From positions 1-6,959 of the forward strand of contig CAMPJN010000198.1 of NCBI GenBank assembly GCA_946886875.1: 6,959 bases of DNA, given 5' to 3'. The translations under genes and the position numbers were made by a program. This DNA comes from an uncultured Pseudomonas sp. GTDB taxonomy: Bacteria; Pseudomonadota; Gammaproteobacteria; Pseudomonadales; Pseudomonadaceae. Shown here piece after piece: positions 1 through 5,793 of the stretch. How positions within the stretch are numbered: the first letter of the stretch is position 1; each line of letters starts with the position of its first letter. A model generated the notes under the pieces. That model worked only from the letters and a program-made list of their open reading frames with translations, did no database searches and was not told the DNA's origin.

Positions 1-671
1 AGAACTACCAGCCGATAACCGGGCAGGAAGACTTCATGTACCAGAACACGGTGCTTTTGCCGTTGCAGGGGGTCAATACCACGGTCGAGTATATCTGCCT
101 GATCATCTACGACGTGACCAATGTCGCCACCAACAAGCAGCAGCTGCAGGCGGTCAATCAGCAACTCAAGCACCTTTCGCGCACTGACCGACTGACGGGC
201 CTGAATAACCGCGGCTATTGGGAAGAGTGCCTGCAACACGAGTACGCCCGGCACCGGCGTTATCAGAGCATGGCCGCCTTGGTGATGTTCGATATCGATC
301 ACTTCAAAGCGGTCAACGACACCTATGGTCACCAGGCCGGTGACAAGGTTATCCAGGCGGTCGCAGAGGTGATGCGTGAGCAGGTGCGCGATACCGATTA
401 CCCGGGACGCTATGGCGGTGAAGAATTCGTGGTGCTATTGCCCGATATCGACAGCGCCGGGGCAATGCTGTTTGCCGAACGCCTGCGTCAGCGCATCGAG
501 TCATTGGTGGTGACCTATGAGAATCAAAGCATCCCTTTCACCATCAGCCTGGGCGTGGCGGACCTGAGTTGCCCCACCAATGGCCATCAGCAACTGATCG
601 AACGGGCCGATCAGGCGCTGTACGCCTCCAAGGAAGGTGGGCGCAATCAGACCAACTGCTACAAGGGCTGA
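1..671 (+). CDS. PAS-GGDEF diguanylate cyclase, 3' part (5' end outside window)
   Basis: Makes cyclic di-GMP from two GTP, the second messenger that favours biofilm over motility. The frame is open from base 3, so the true start lies upstream; the ATG at 36 is internal. Counting from that ATG, residues 1-32 end in a strand of the type VEYICLIIYDVT, the usual last beta strand of a PAS domain. A short helical linker (about 33-48) follows, then the GGDEF domain (about 49-207). Visible motifs are LSRTDRLTGLNNR at its start, the metal-binding FDIDHF (D86), the active-site GGEEF at 127-131, and an intact RxxD inhibitory site (R118-D121) five residues before it. It should therefore be an active, product-inhibited cyclase. 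No EAL domain follows. TGA is at 669-671. The signal sensed by the PAS part cannot be told from this fragment. The layout recalls small P. aeruginosa PAS-GGDEF proteins such as PA0290, from memory only. Confidence 0.95.
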   Translation, partial: NYQPITGQEDFMYQNTVLLPLQGVNTTVEYICLIIYDVTNVATNKQQLQAVNQQLKHLSRTDRLTGLNNRGYWEECLQHEYARHRRYQSMAALVMFDIDHFKAVNDTYGHQAGDKVIQAVAEVMREQVRDTDYPGRYGGEEFVVLLPDIDSAGAMLFAERLRQRIESLVVTYENQSIPFTISLGVADLSCPTNGHQQLIERADQALYASKEGGRNQTNCYKG

Positions 672-680
672 GGGATTAGT

Positions 681-817
681 AGGCCGTGGAAAAACGTAGG
701 CGAGGCAGGTAAGACAAGGCAAAAACAGGCGAGGAAGCGGAGTGTACTTTTGTACATGAGCATTCCGAGCCTGTTTTTAACGCAGTATTGCCAACGCAGG
801 TAGTTTTTCAACGGCCT
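681..817. repeat. 137-bp palindromic intergenic repeat (Pseudomonas dispersed-repeat type)
   Basis: The element fills the gap between two convergent genes. It starts 9 bases after the cyclase stop and ends 1 base before the stop codon of the MFS gene. The outer arms aggccgtggaaaaac (681-695) and gtttttcaacggcct (803-817) pair over 15 bases with one mismatch. A second perfect pair is aaaaacaggc (721-730) with gcctgttttt (769-778). The apex has tgtac (743-747) facing gtaca (752-756). Between the outer and inner arms the halves match only loosely. I recognise very similar sequences as widely dispersed intergenic repeats in P. fluorescens and P. putida genomes, related in style to the repeat families described for strain SBW25; which family this is I cannot say. 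It has no coding capacity of note. Confidence 0.8.
721..778. terminator. Possible bidirectional terminator inside the palindromic repeat
   Basis: The inner arms aaaaacaggc and gcctgttttt pair perfectly over 10 bases. On either strand the stem ends in a run of five T, as a factor-independent terminator would. It sits where two convergent transcripts (cyclase and MFS) must both stop. Against this, the loop is long (38 bases, with its own small tgtac/gtaca pairing) and only four of the ten pairs form a GC-rich block (caggc/gcctg). The role is inferred from position and shape. Confidence 0.4.
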
Positions 818-818
818 G

Positions 819-1994
819 TTAGGAATAGCGGACCAGCGTCTTGCTCCGCAGCGGCAGCAACATCAACAGAACCAGCGCCACCAGCGGCAATATGCCGATG
901 TTGACCGCGCTCCAACCGACGGTGCTGATCAGCGCACCGGAGGCGAAGGAGGCGCCGGCAGCCACCGAGCCGTTACTCAACTCCATCAAGCCTTGAGCAT
1001 TGCCGCGGTCGTCCGGGCTATGGCCGCTGGCAAGCAAAGTGGTGCCGGCAATCAGCATCAGATTCCAGCCCACGCCGAGCAGAAAGGAGCTGAGCAGAAA
1101 ATGTCCCTTGCCCAAGCCGCTCAGGGCAATGCCGGCGCTCACCAGCAGAACCAGGCTACCCAATACCGCGACCTTGGCGCTGCCGAGCTTGTCGACCAAC
1201 TGACCGGCAACGAACGCGGGCAGGAACATGCCGAGCATATGCCACTGAATCACCTGTGAGCCGTCCGCCACCGACAGCCCACAGAACTGCATGGCCAGAG
1301 GCGTGGCGGTCATGATCATGATCATCAGGCCATGACCGACCGCCGTGGTGGCGATGGCTGCACGGATCTGCGGGCGCCCGAGCAACTCGCGTACCGCCGC
1401 CCAACCACCTTTACCCGGCGCCGGCGCAGCGCCTTCGCGCAGTTGCGCCATCAACAGCATGCCGCCTGCCGCCAATGCCGCCATCATCAGATAGGCGCCA
1501 GCAAAGGGTTTGCTCAAGGCGTTCTGCGACCAGAGCGCCAGGCTCGGCGCGATCAATGCCGCGAGCACGCCGCCGCCGATCACATAAGCGCTGGCGCGGC
1601 CATGTTGAGCGCTGTCCACGGCTTCCAGCGCAGCGAAGCGGTAGTACATTGCCGAGGCTTGATAAGCCCCCAACGGCAGAGCGGCCAAGCAGAACAGGTT
1701 GAAGTCGGCCAGCCATACCCCCAAGGCGCCGAGCAGGCCGCCGACAATACCGCAGCCGGCGCCCAGCACCAGGCCACGCCTGCGGCCGCGCCGCTGCATG
1801 AATAGCGACAGCGGCTGCACCGCGAGCAAATTGCCCAGCACCAGCAATGCCAGGGGCAGCGTCGCCAGGATATTCAACGGCGCCAACTGCAATCCCACCA
1901 GCGAGGTGAGGGTGATGCCGATAAGGTTGCAACTCCAGTACAGGGCTTGGCCGAGAAACAAGCGAAGAACGCTGGCGTTGGTCAATAACAGCAT
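819..1994 (-). CDS. MFS transporter, 12 membrane segments
   Basis: A 391-residue inner-membrane transporter of the major facilitator superfamily, the usual length for a 12-helix member. About twelve hydrophobic segments can be traced, at roughly 10-38, 41-66, 75-95, 98-118, 136-156, 165-185, 212-235, 248-266, 274-292, 298-323, 334-358 and 361-382. A basic loop after segment 2 (QRRGRRRG, 67-74) and GQLVDKLG (264-271) after segment 8 match the two half-repeat copies of the MFS loop signature. The stretch WHMLGMFLPAF (251-261) with GHGLMIMIMTATPLAM (220-235) resembles a drug-efflux-like MFS subgroup. The start ATG has GAGG six bases upstream. It begins 3 bases after the DUF1272 stop, so the two genes are almost certainly co-transcribed and probably translationally coupled. 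Export of a small molecule is the likely role; the substrate cannot be read from sequence. Confidence 0.93.
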   Translation of the reverse strand: MLLLTNASVLRLFLGQALYWSCNLIGITLTSLVGLQLAPLNILATLPLALLVLGNLLAVQPLSLFMQRRGRRRGLVLGAGCGIVGGLLGALGVWLADFNLFCLAALPLGAYQASAMYYRFAALEAVDSAQHGRASAYVIGGGVLAALIAPSLALWSQNALSKPFAGAYLMMAALAAGGMLLMAQLREGAAPAPGKGGWAAVRELLGRPQIRAAIATTAVGHGLMIMIMTATPLAMQFCGLSVADGSQVIQWHMLGMFLPAFVAGQLVDKLGSAKVAVLGSLVLLVSAGIALSGLGKGHFLLSSFLLGVGWNLMLIAGTTLLASGHSPDDRGNAQGLMELSNGSVAAGASFASGALISTVGWSAVNIGILPLVALVLLMLLPLRSKTLVRYS

Positions 1995-1997
1995 GGA

Positions 1998-2249
1998 TCA
2001 CCTCGATCCTGGGTTGCAGGGGTTAGCGGCGTGGATACGACTTGGCGACGCGGGAAACCGGTTCAGTTTTGCCTCGGGACGTCGTGGTCGTTGCAGCAGT
2101 TCGCCGTCACAGTTCGGGCAATGCCCGTTGAGCCGCTGAGTCGCACAATCGCGGCAGAAGGTACATTCGAACGAGCAGATCAGGGCATCGGGCGAATCGG
2201 CGGGCAGATCGCGGTCGCAGCACTCGCAATTGGGGCGCAGTTGCAGCAT
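1998..2249 (-). CDS. DUF1272 small cysteine-rich (zinc-ribbon-like) protein
   Basis: An 83-residue protein opening MLQLRPNCECCDRDLP, which I recognise as the start of the DUF1272 family (function unknown). Ten cysteines are present. Nine fall in the first 47 residues, in pairs typical of zinc binding: C8xxC11, C25, C29xxC32xxC35 and C44xxC47. The spacing looks like a treble-clef or RING-like knuckle. The tail from about residue 52 is basic and proline-rich, with no predicted fold and a lone C78. No signal peptide or membrane segment is seen, so it should be cytoplasmic. The start ATG has GGAG five bases upstream. It sits 22 bases after the regulator gene and 3 bases before the MFS gene, in the middle of one transcription unit. 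A zinc-dependent accessory or sensing role for the exporter is only a guess. Confidence 0.88.
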   Translation of the reverse strand: MLQLRPNCECCDRDLPADSPDALICSFECTFCRDCATQRLNGHCPNCDGELLQRPRRPEAKLNRFPASPSRIHAANPCNPGSR

Positions 2250-2271
2250 GGCTCACTCCAGGGCAGAAGGA

Positions 2272-3267
2272 TCAGGCGAAACGTTCGGCGTATTGCTGTG
2301 GGCTAACCGCCAAATGTTTATGAAAGGTGCGGCGCAAATTTTCCGGGTGACCGAAGCCGGTCAAGCGCGCGACCGTACTGATCGAGGCCTGGGCGTCTTG
2401 CAGCAGGTTGCGCGCGGCTTCCAGGCGCACACGCTCCACATAGCGCCCCGGCCCCATGCCCAGTTCCTGGGTAAATACCCTGGATAAGGTGCGCGGGGTC
2501 ATATGCGCCTGGGCCGCCAGCGCCTCAAGCGAGAGATCCTGATGCAAGTGCGCGGGGATCCAATCGAGCAGGGCGGCCAGGCGCGGCACGCGGTCGGGGT
2601 CCGGGGCGAGCAAGGCGCTGAACTGGGCCTGATCGCCGGGCCGGCGCAGGAACATCACCAGGCGCCGCGCCACGGCCAAAGCCATGGCGCGACCTAGGTC
2701 CGCCTCTATCAGCGCCAAGGCCAGGTCGATGCCCGCCGTCACCCCCGCGGAGGTGAAGATATGGCCGTTACCCTGAGCGTCGTCCGGGTCATAGGTGTGC
2801 AGGCAGTCGGCGAGCACTTCGACGGCGGGATAAGCCTGGCGCAGATGTTCCGCATCGGCCCAGTGGGTGGTGGCGCGGCGGCCGTCGAGCAAGCCGGCGG
2901 CGGCCAGAATCAGGGCGCCGGAGCAAATCGAGCCCAGTCGCCGCACCTGGAGCTCAGCGGCGCGCAGCCAGGCCAGCAGAACGGGATTCTCGGACTGGAC
3001 TTTCTCGCCCACGCCGCCCGGGATCAGCAGCGTATCTATGCCGCTAGGGTCCGTGCCCGGCCAAGCTTGCTCGGCGACCATTTGCAGACCGGAGGAGGTC
3101 GGCATGGCGCCGACCCGTTCACCGAGCACCAGTATCCGGTAGTGGGGCGGCAGCCCCTGGCGTTGCCGTTCGACGTTGGCCGAGGCGAAAACCTGTAGTG
3201 GGCCGCTGACATCCAGGCTCATGACATCCGGGTAAAGCAGGCAGGCGATCGTGTGGGGCGCATCCAT
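2272..3267 (-). CDS. GlxA-family transcriptional regulator (DJ-1/PfpI domain plus AraC-type HTH)
   Basis: A 331-residue cytoplasmic regulator. Residues about 5-190 form a DJ-1/PfpI (class I glutamine amidotransferase-like) domain. Its hallmarks are an N-terminal strand IACLLYPDVMSLDVSGPLQVF, DTLLIPGGVG (78-87), a nucleophile-elbow cysteine in SICSGA (C115), and TSAGVTAGIDL (172-182). Residues about 230-329 are a double helix-turn-helix of the AraC type, with LSLEALAAQAHMTPRTLSRVF and the closing signature ISTVARLTGFGHPENLRRTFHKHLAVSPQQY. In this family the amidotransferase-like part usually senses a ligand rather than acting as an enzyme. I chose the ATG at 3267, with GGAG eight bases upstream. 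A longer frame from 3384 would add 39 residues with no family resemblance and no ribosome site. It is the first gene of the trio with DUF1272 and the MFS transporter, and probably controls that operon. Confidence 0.93.
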   Translation of the reverse strand: MDAPHTIACLLYPDVMSLDVSGPLQVFASANVERQRQGLPPHYRILVLGERVGAMPTSSGLQMVAEQAWPGTDPSGIDTLLIPGGVGEKVQSENPVLLAWLRAAELQVRRLGSICSGALILAAAGLLDGRRATTHWADAEHLRQAYPAVEVLADCLHTYDPDDAQGNGHIFTSAGVTAGIDLALALIEADLGRAMALAVARRLVMFLRRPGDQAQFSALLAPDPDRVPRLAALLDWIPAHLHQDLSLEALAAQAHMTPRTLSRVFTQELGMGPGRYVERVRLEAARNLLQDAQASISTVARLTGFGHPENLRRTFHKHLAVSPQQYAERFA

Positions 3268-3310
3268 GGAAGGCTCTCCGCGGGGGTTGGACGCAGTTTG
3301 CCCGGCGCAC

Positions 3311-3360
3311 GGCTTTGGCCGCAATGACAATAAACCCACATATCTCGCCATGTGATGGCA
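3311..3360 (-). promoter_or_regulatory. Candidate control region of the GlxA regulator operon
   Basis: The 119 bases between the DUF421 stop and the regulator start are the only place for a promoter of the three-gene unit. They hold an AT-richer stretch with ttggccgcaatgacaa (3315-3330, plus strand), which contains TTGTCA on the coding strand, a 5/6 match to a -35 box. There is also a perfect 5-bp inverted repeat, gccat-gtg-atggc (3347-3359). I find no convincing -10 box at the right spacing, as would fit a promoter needing an AraC-type activator. The operator role is inferred from position and symmetry alone. Confidence 0.3.
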
Positions 3361-3386
3361 GGCCATCCGCTGCCTGTTGCTCATGC

Positions 3387-4079
3387 TTAGCGGATATAGG
3401 GGGTATCGACAGCTTCTCCCCAGCGGTTACGACCGCAACGAGGACAGCCCAACTGTTGGCCTGCCTCAATATGCTGCAGAGCACCGCACATGTTGCATGC
3501 GCAGAGCATGCTGCTCGGTGCGCGGGTGAACAGCGTTCTGTATGCCTCCGGCAGCACCGAAAGCCCTGGTCGACTGGTGTCGCGCGGGTAGAAGTACAAG
3601 CTCACGTCACCGTTGACCTCGACGATGCCGAGGCGGACCTGGCCCAGATGCTCCACGCCATGCTGGCGCAATTCCATGAGGAACTCGTCATGGGAGATAT
3701 TGCCGCGGGTCAGGGTTTGCAGCTCGAATTCGCCATTGCGGATCAGGACAAACGGCTGGCCTTCCATCCAGGCCTGCAGCCGTGGGTACTTGCCCATCAG
3801 CAGGGTGGTCAGGCGATACAGCACGCTCATCGCCAGGAACACGCTGATCACCGGCAGTAGTGGCACATCCTCATAGAAGGTCATGTCGCCCGCCGCCGAG
3901 CCCAGGGTCAGAATAATCACCAGCTCGAACAGCGATATTTGCCGTACGCCGCGCCTACCCGCCGCTTTCAGAAACAGGAAAACCACAACATAGGCCAGCA
4001 ACGTGCGAACCGCTACTTCACCCAGAAACCCCAGGGTTGCCTGATCCCAGAGCATGCGTTGCCAATCAAATGCGCTCAT
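3387..4079 (-). CDS. DUF421 (YetF-like) membrane protein with C-terminal CxxC/CxxC motif
   Basis: A 230-residue protein from the ATG at 4079. Three hydrophobic segments lie near its N-terminus, at about residues 23-42, 49-65 and 74-95. A soluble domain follows, with YPRLQAWMEGQPFVLIRNGEF and LMELRQHGVEHLGQVRLGIVEVNGDVSLYFY. This is the layout of the DUF421/YetF/YcaP family (membrane part plus cytoplasmic beta domain, function not established). The last 40 residues carry C193-x-C195-x2-C198 and, fourteen residues on, C212-x2-C215, like a small zinc ribbon; I do not expect this in the minimal Bacillus relatives. The start at 4079 has GGAG nine bases upstream. Upstream in-frame alternatives are an ATG at 4094 and a TTG at 4097, without a clear ribosome site. 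It is separated from the regulator gene by 119 bases and is probably its own unit. Confidence 0.88.
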   Translation of the reverse strand: MSAFDWQRMLWDQATLGFLGEVAVRTLLAYVVVFLFLKAAGRRGVRQISLFELVIILTLGSAAGDMTFYEDVPLLPVISVFLAMSVLYRLTTLLMGKYPRLQAWMEGQPFVLIRNGEFELQTLTRGNISHDEFLMELRQHGVEHLGQVRLGIVEVNGDVSLYFYPRDTSRPGLSVLPEAYRTLFTRAPSSMLCACNMCGALQHIEAGQQLGCPRCGRNRWGEAVDTPYIR

Positions 4080-4369
4080 GCCGGTTAACTCCATCAAACC
4101 GATGACTGATTGGCCGGTGAATGCGGGAGTAAGTTCAGCTTTTTTCTGACGCAGTTGTTCGCGGGTGCGGCAAAAGAACGCATTGCCAAGGCGCTGCAGA
4201 ACAAAACTTAAGTTTTAAAGGCGGGGGGCAGCGTGCGATTTAATCGCTTGGAGGCGGCGTTTTAATATACCGGAGTGAAACTAAAGCGAAGCGTTGCCCG
4301 GTTATGCGAGATAGAGAGCCTGGGTCGGCTTGCAGGCATAACCGGGAGAACGGGGGCAGGCTCGGAAGT
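4080..4369. other. Non-coding gap rich in short palindromes
   Basis: About 290 bases with no credible gene on either strand. It holds a 14-bp perfect palindrome aaaacttaagtttt (4203-4216), a 13-bp palindrome gcgatttaatcgc (4235-4247), an AT-rich TTTAATATA (4261-4269) that could serve as a plus-strand -10 box, and an 11-bp inverted repeat (listed separately). On the minus strand, GAACTT (the complement of 4132-4137) resembles an AlgU/RpoE -35 box before the DUF421 gene, but no matching -10 was found at 16-17 bases. The region must hold the DUF421 promoter and the 3' end of the small-protein transcript; the exact sites are not clear. Confidence 0.5.
4297..4346. repeat. 11-bp perfect inverted repeat, possible terminator of the small gene
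   Basis: cccggttatgc (4297-4307) and gcataaccggg (4336-4346) are perfect complements around a 28-base loop. The loop itself can form a small stem: agcc (4317-4320) with ggct (4327-4330). It begins 23 bases after the stop codon of the minus-strand small protein, the usual place for a terminator. On that strand, however, only a broken T run follows (ctttagttt further on), and no T run follows on the plus strand. It could be a 3'-end stabilising hairpin, a weak terminator or part of a small RNA. Confidence 0.55.
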
Positions 4370-4639
4370 TTATTCCGGCATGCTCCACGGCGCTAGATCG
4401 AAGCCCTTTTGGCTTAATTCATAGCGCGATGCTTCCAACACCTTGGCGAATTGAACCGGGTCGCTATAGGTATTGCAGGACAATTGGGTACGGCCGAGCA
4501 GGCGTGTGCTGGTGCGGTCGACGACGCTGAGGCTGAGTGCGCCAGTACCGTCCTGGGGAGCCCAGGCAATGCACTGGAAAGGCAGAAAGGCGCGATCGGC
4601 GATCAGTAATGCTTCGTTAAAACGCAGCGGGGCGTTCAT
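4370..4639 (-). CDS. Small conserved-looking protein of unknown function (89 residues)
   Basis: An 89-residue acidic-to-neutral cytoplasmic protein with no signal peptide, membrane segment or cysteine cluster. It begins MNAPLRFNEALLIADRAFLPFQCIAW, then has a beta-rich middle (GALSLSVVDRTSTRLLGRTQL) and a helical end (DPVQFAKVLEASRYELSQKGF). The pattern of helix, FLPFxC, a G-containing hairpin with a V-D-x-x-S/T turn, and a closing helix loosely recalls small Pseudomonas proteins of the DUF1652 type. That is a resemblance by eye, not an assignment. I chose the ATG at 4639, which has a GGAGAG stretch upstream, though the spacing from GGAG is long (11 bases). The longer frame from 4684 lacks a ribosome site and would start at the predicted transcription start. 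The gene stands alone, with its own candidate promoter and a hairpin after it. Confidence 0.7.
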   Translation of the reverse strand: MNAPLRFNEALLIADRAFLPFQCIAWAPQDGTGALSLSVVDRTSTRLLGRTQLSCNTYSDPVQFAKVLEASRYELSQKGFDLAPWSMPE

Positions 4640-4690
4640 GGGGTCGGTCTCTCCGAGGTAATCCCTAGTAGCGTTGGCCTGCATTCATGC

Positions 4691-4719
4691 ATGTTATGCC
4701 GGCCTGTCATAACTGTTGA
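4691..4719 (-). promoter_or_regulatory. Candidate sigma-70 promoter for the 89-residue gene
   Basis: On the minus strand TCAACA (-35, complement of 4714-4719; 4 of 6 consensus bases) is followed after exactly 17 bases by TAACAT (-10, complement of 4691-4696; 4 of 6). Transcription would start near 4684, giving a leader of about 45 bases before the ATG at 4639. The match is modest but the spacing is ideal and the position sensible. Confidence 0.35.
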
Positions 4720-4763
4720 TGGCTTCATCGAACTGTAAAGTCACATCGGCGGAACAAAAAAAC

Positions 4764-4782
4764 CTTATTTTTAAAAAATAAG
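4764..4782. repeat. AT-only palindrome upstream of the small gene
   Basis: cttattttt (4764-4772) and aaaaataag (4774-4782) are perfect 9-bp arms around one base, inside an A/T-rich stretch (about 4754-4788) that stands out in this GC-rich window. On the minus strand it is followed by a run of seven T (4754-4760 in complement, after one or two other bases). It could therefore be a weak terminator for the hydrolase gene, whose stop lies about 90 bases upstream. Equally it could be an UP-like or curved element, or a binding site for an AT-preferring protein such as MvaT. The sequence does not decide. Confidence 0.6.
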
Positions 4783-4872
4783 TTTCAAAGCGTGCGCTGT
4801 GCATGTTTGGACAAACAAACCGAAACAACATTCCCTGAAACTCCGGCGCTAAGTTAGCTTGCCTGAACGCTG

Positions 4873-5733
4873 CTATTGCACAACCAGCGGGGCCGTCATC
4901 TCGGTGTCGGAGGGGCACGCCGATAACAGCTGATGCAAGTAGCGGGCGATGTAGGTTTGAAAGTTCTTATCGTTCCAATACTCGAAATGGCTCAGCGGGG
5001 TATGGCGTTTTAAACAAGAGCCTACCGGCATGGCGCGATCTTCGGCGACCACCGCGGCGTAGTTCTGCAACGGCCGTAGCGGATAGCCCAAGGGATCGGC
5101 CGGGGCATAGAGGTTGAGCCAGCGGGCTTGCTCGCGTACCGCCTCAGGCAGGCAATGGCCAGGAAAGCGAATCGGCACCACCGGATCGCAGGCAAAGGTG
5201 AACAGTGGGATGTTACAGCCGAAGGTCACCAGGCCTGCCAGGGTTTCCAGGGCGATAAAGGGATCGAGCGGGCAGCTCGGGGTTTTATTGATGCATTGTT
5301 GGTCCCAGGCATAGTTGGAAAAAATATGCCCGCCCAGGGAATGGGCCAGAACCACCAAGGGCGTATTGGCATCGACCTTGGCGCGCAATGCATTGAGCCC
5401 GGCGCGCACGCATTGGTGCACTTCCTGGTAAGTGGTGTCGTAGGCCTCGCTGACTTTGCGGTAACCGCTGGCATCGCCGAGAAACAGGGTGACCATGCGC
5501 CTGAGCCAGCGCCAGCGCACCGGTTGATCACGCAAGCCGTCGAGGAACTCCAGCTGGCGCTTATCCAGTACGCTGGCCCAATACAGGCTTTGGAAGGCCA
5601 CCTGATCGGCCTCGCCCCCTAATTGTTGCCGTAGACCGGCGATCAGGCGCTGGGAATATGCATACTGTCCTTCAAGGTCGCGACTGTCTGGTTGGGTGCC
5701 GATGCCATGGATAATCGCGACTGCTAGTTTCAT
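4873..5733 (-). CDS. Cytoplasmic alpha/beta-hydrolase (lipase/esterase-like)
   Basis: A 286-residue serine hydrolase of the alpha/beta fold. The N-terminus MKLAVAIIHGIGTQ gives the first core strand and the HG oxyanion motif (H9-G10). The nucleophile elbow is LVVLAHSLGGHIFSNY with S132, where alanine replaces the first glycine of GxSxG (AHSLG). The likely acid is D213 in NLYAPADPLGYPL and the likely base H249 in PLSHFEYW, so the triad is complete. No signal peptide or membrane anchor is seen, so it should act inside the cell; the substrate is unknown. The ATG at 5733 is preceded by AAGGAAGGCGAG, a good ribosome site. A longer frame from 5793 would add 20 basic residues running through a REP-like repeat and is unlikely. 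It lies 117 bases downstream of the patatin-like gene on the same strand and may share its transcript. Confidence 0.88.
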   Translation of the reverse strand: MKLAVAIIHGIGTQPDSRDLEGQYAYSQRLIAGLRQQLGGEADQVAFQSLYWASVLDKRQLEFLDGLRDQPVRWRWLRRMVTLFLGDASGYRKVSEAYDTTYQEVHQCVRAGLNALRAKVDANTPLVVLAHSLGGHIFSNYAWDQQCINKTPSCPLDPFIALETLAGLVTFGCNIPLFTFACDPVVPIRFPGHCLPEAVREQARWLNLYAPADPLGYPLRPLQNYAAVVAEDRAMPVGSCLKRHTPLSHFEYWNDKNFQTYIARYLHQLLSACPSDTEMTAPLVVQ

Positions 5734-5793
5734 CTCGCCTTCCTTGGTGCGCCTGTTGAAGGGGGCTGATCGCCAGAAGCGCCGCGGTAGCAT

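Noticed and set aside
1332..2139. Long plus-strand open frames opposite the MFS gene
   Set aside because: They are rich in R, Q, A and P, as expected from antisense frames of a GC-rich gene, and the MFS frame is clearly the coding one.
2761..3198. 145-codon plus-strand open frame opposite the GlxA gene
   Set aside because: It is an antisense shadow of a gene with unmistakable DJ-1 and AraC domains, with no ribosome site or family signature of its own.
3268..3384. N-terminal extension of the GlxA regulator to an ATG at 3384, two bases after the DUF421 stop codon
   Set aside because: The 39 added residues do not resemble the family and there is no suitable ribosome site, whereas the ATG at 3267 has GGAG at a good distance.
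4098..4145. AlgU/RpoE-type promoter (GAACTT -35) for the DUF421 gene
   Set aside because: The -35 word is present on the minus strand, but no TCTGA-like -10 occurs 16-17 bases downstream.
4694..4918. 74-codon minus-strand open frame in the gap before the small gene
   Set aside because: It begins inside the hydrolase gene in another frame, crosses the AT island, has no ribosome site and resembles nothing; it looks like chance.
5734..5793. 20-residue N-terminal extension of the alpha/beta hydrolase
   Set aside because: It would be translated partly from the REP-like repeat and lacks a ribosome site; the ATG at 5733 has a strong one and starts exactly at the first core strand of the fold.
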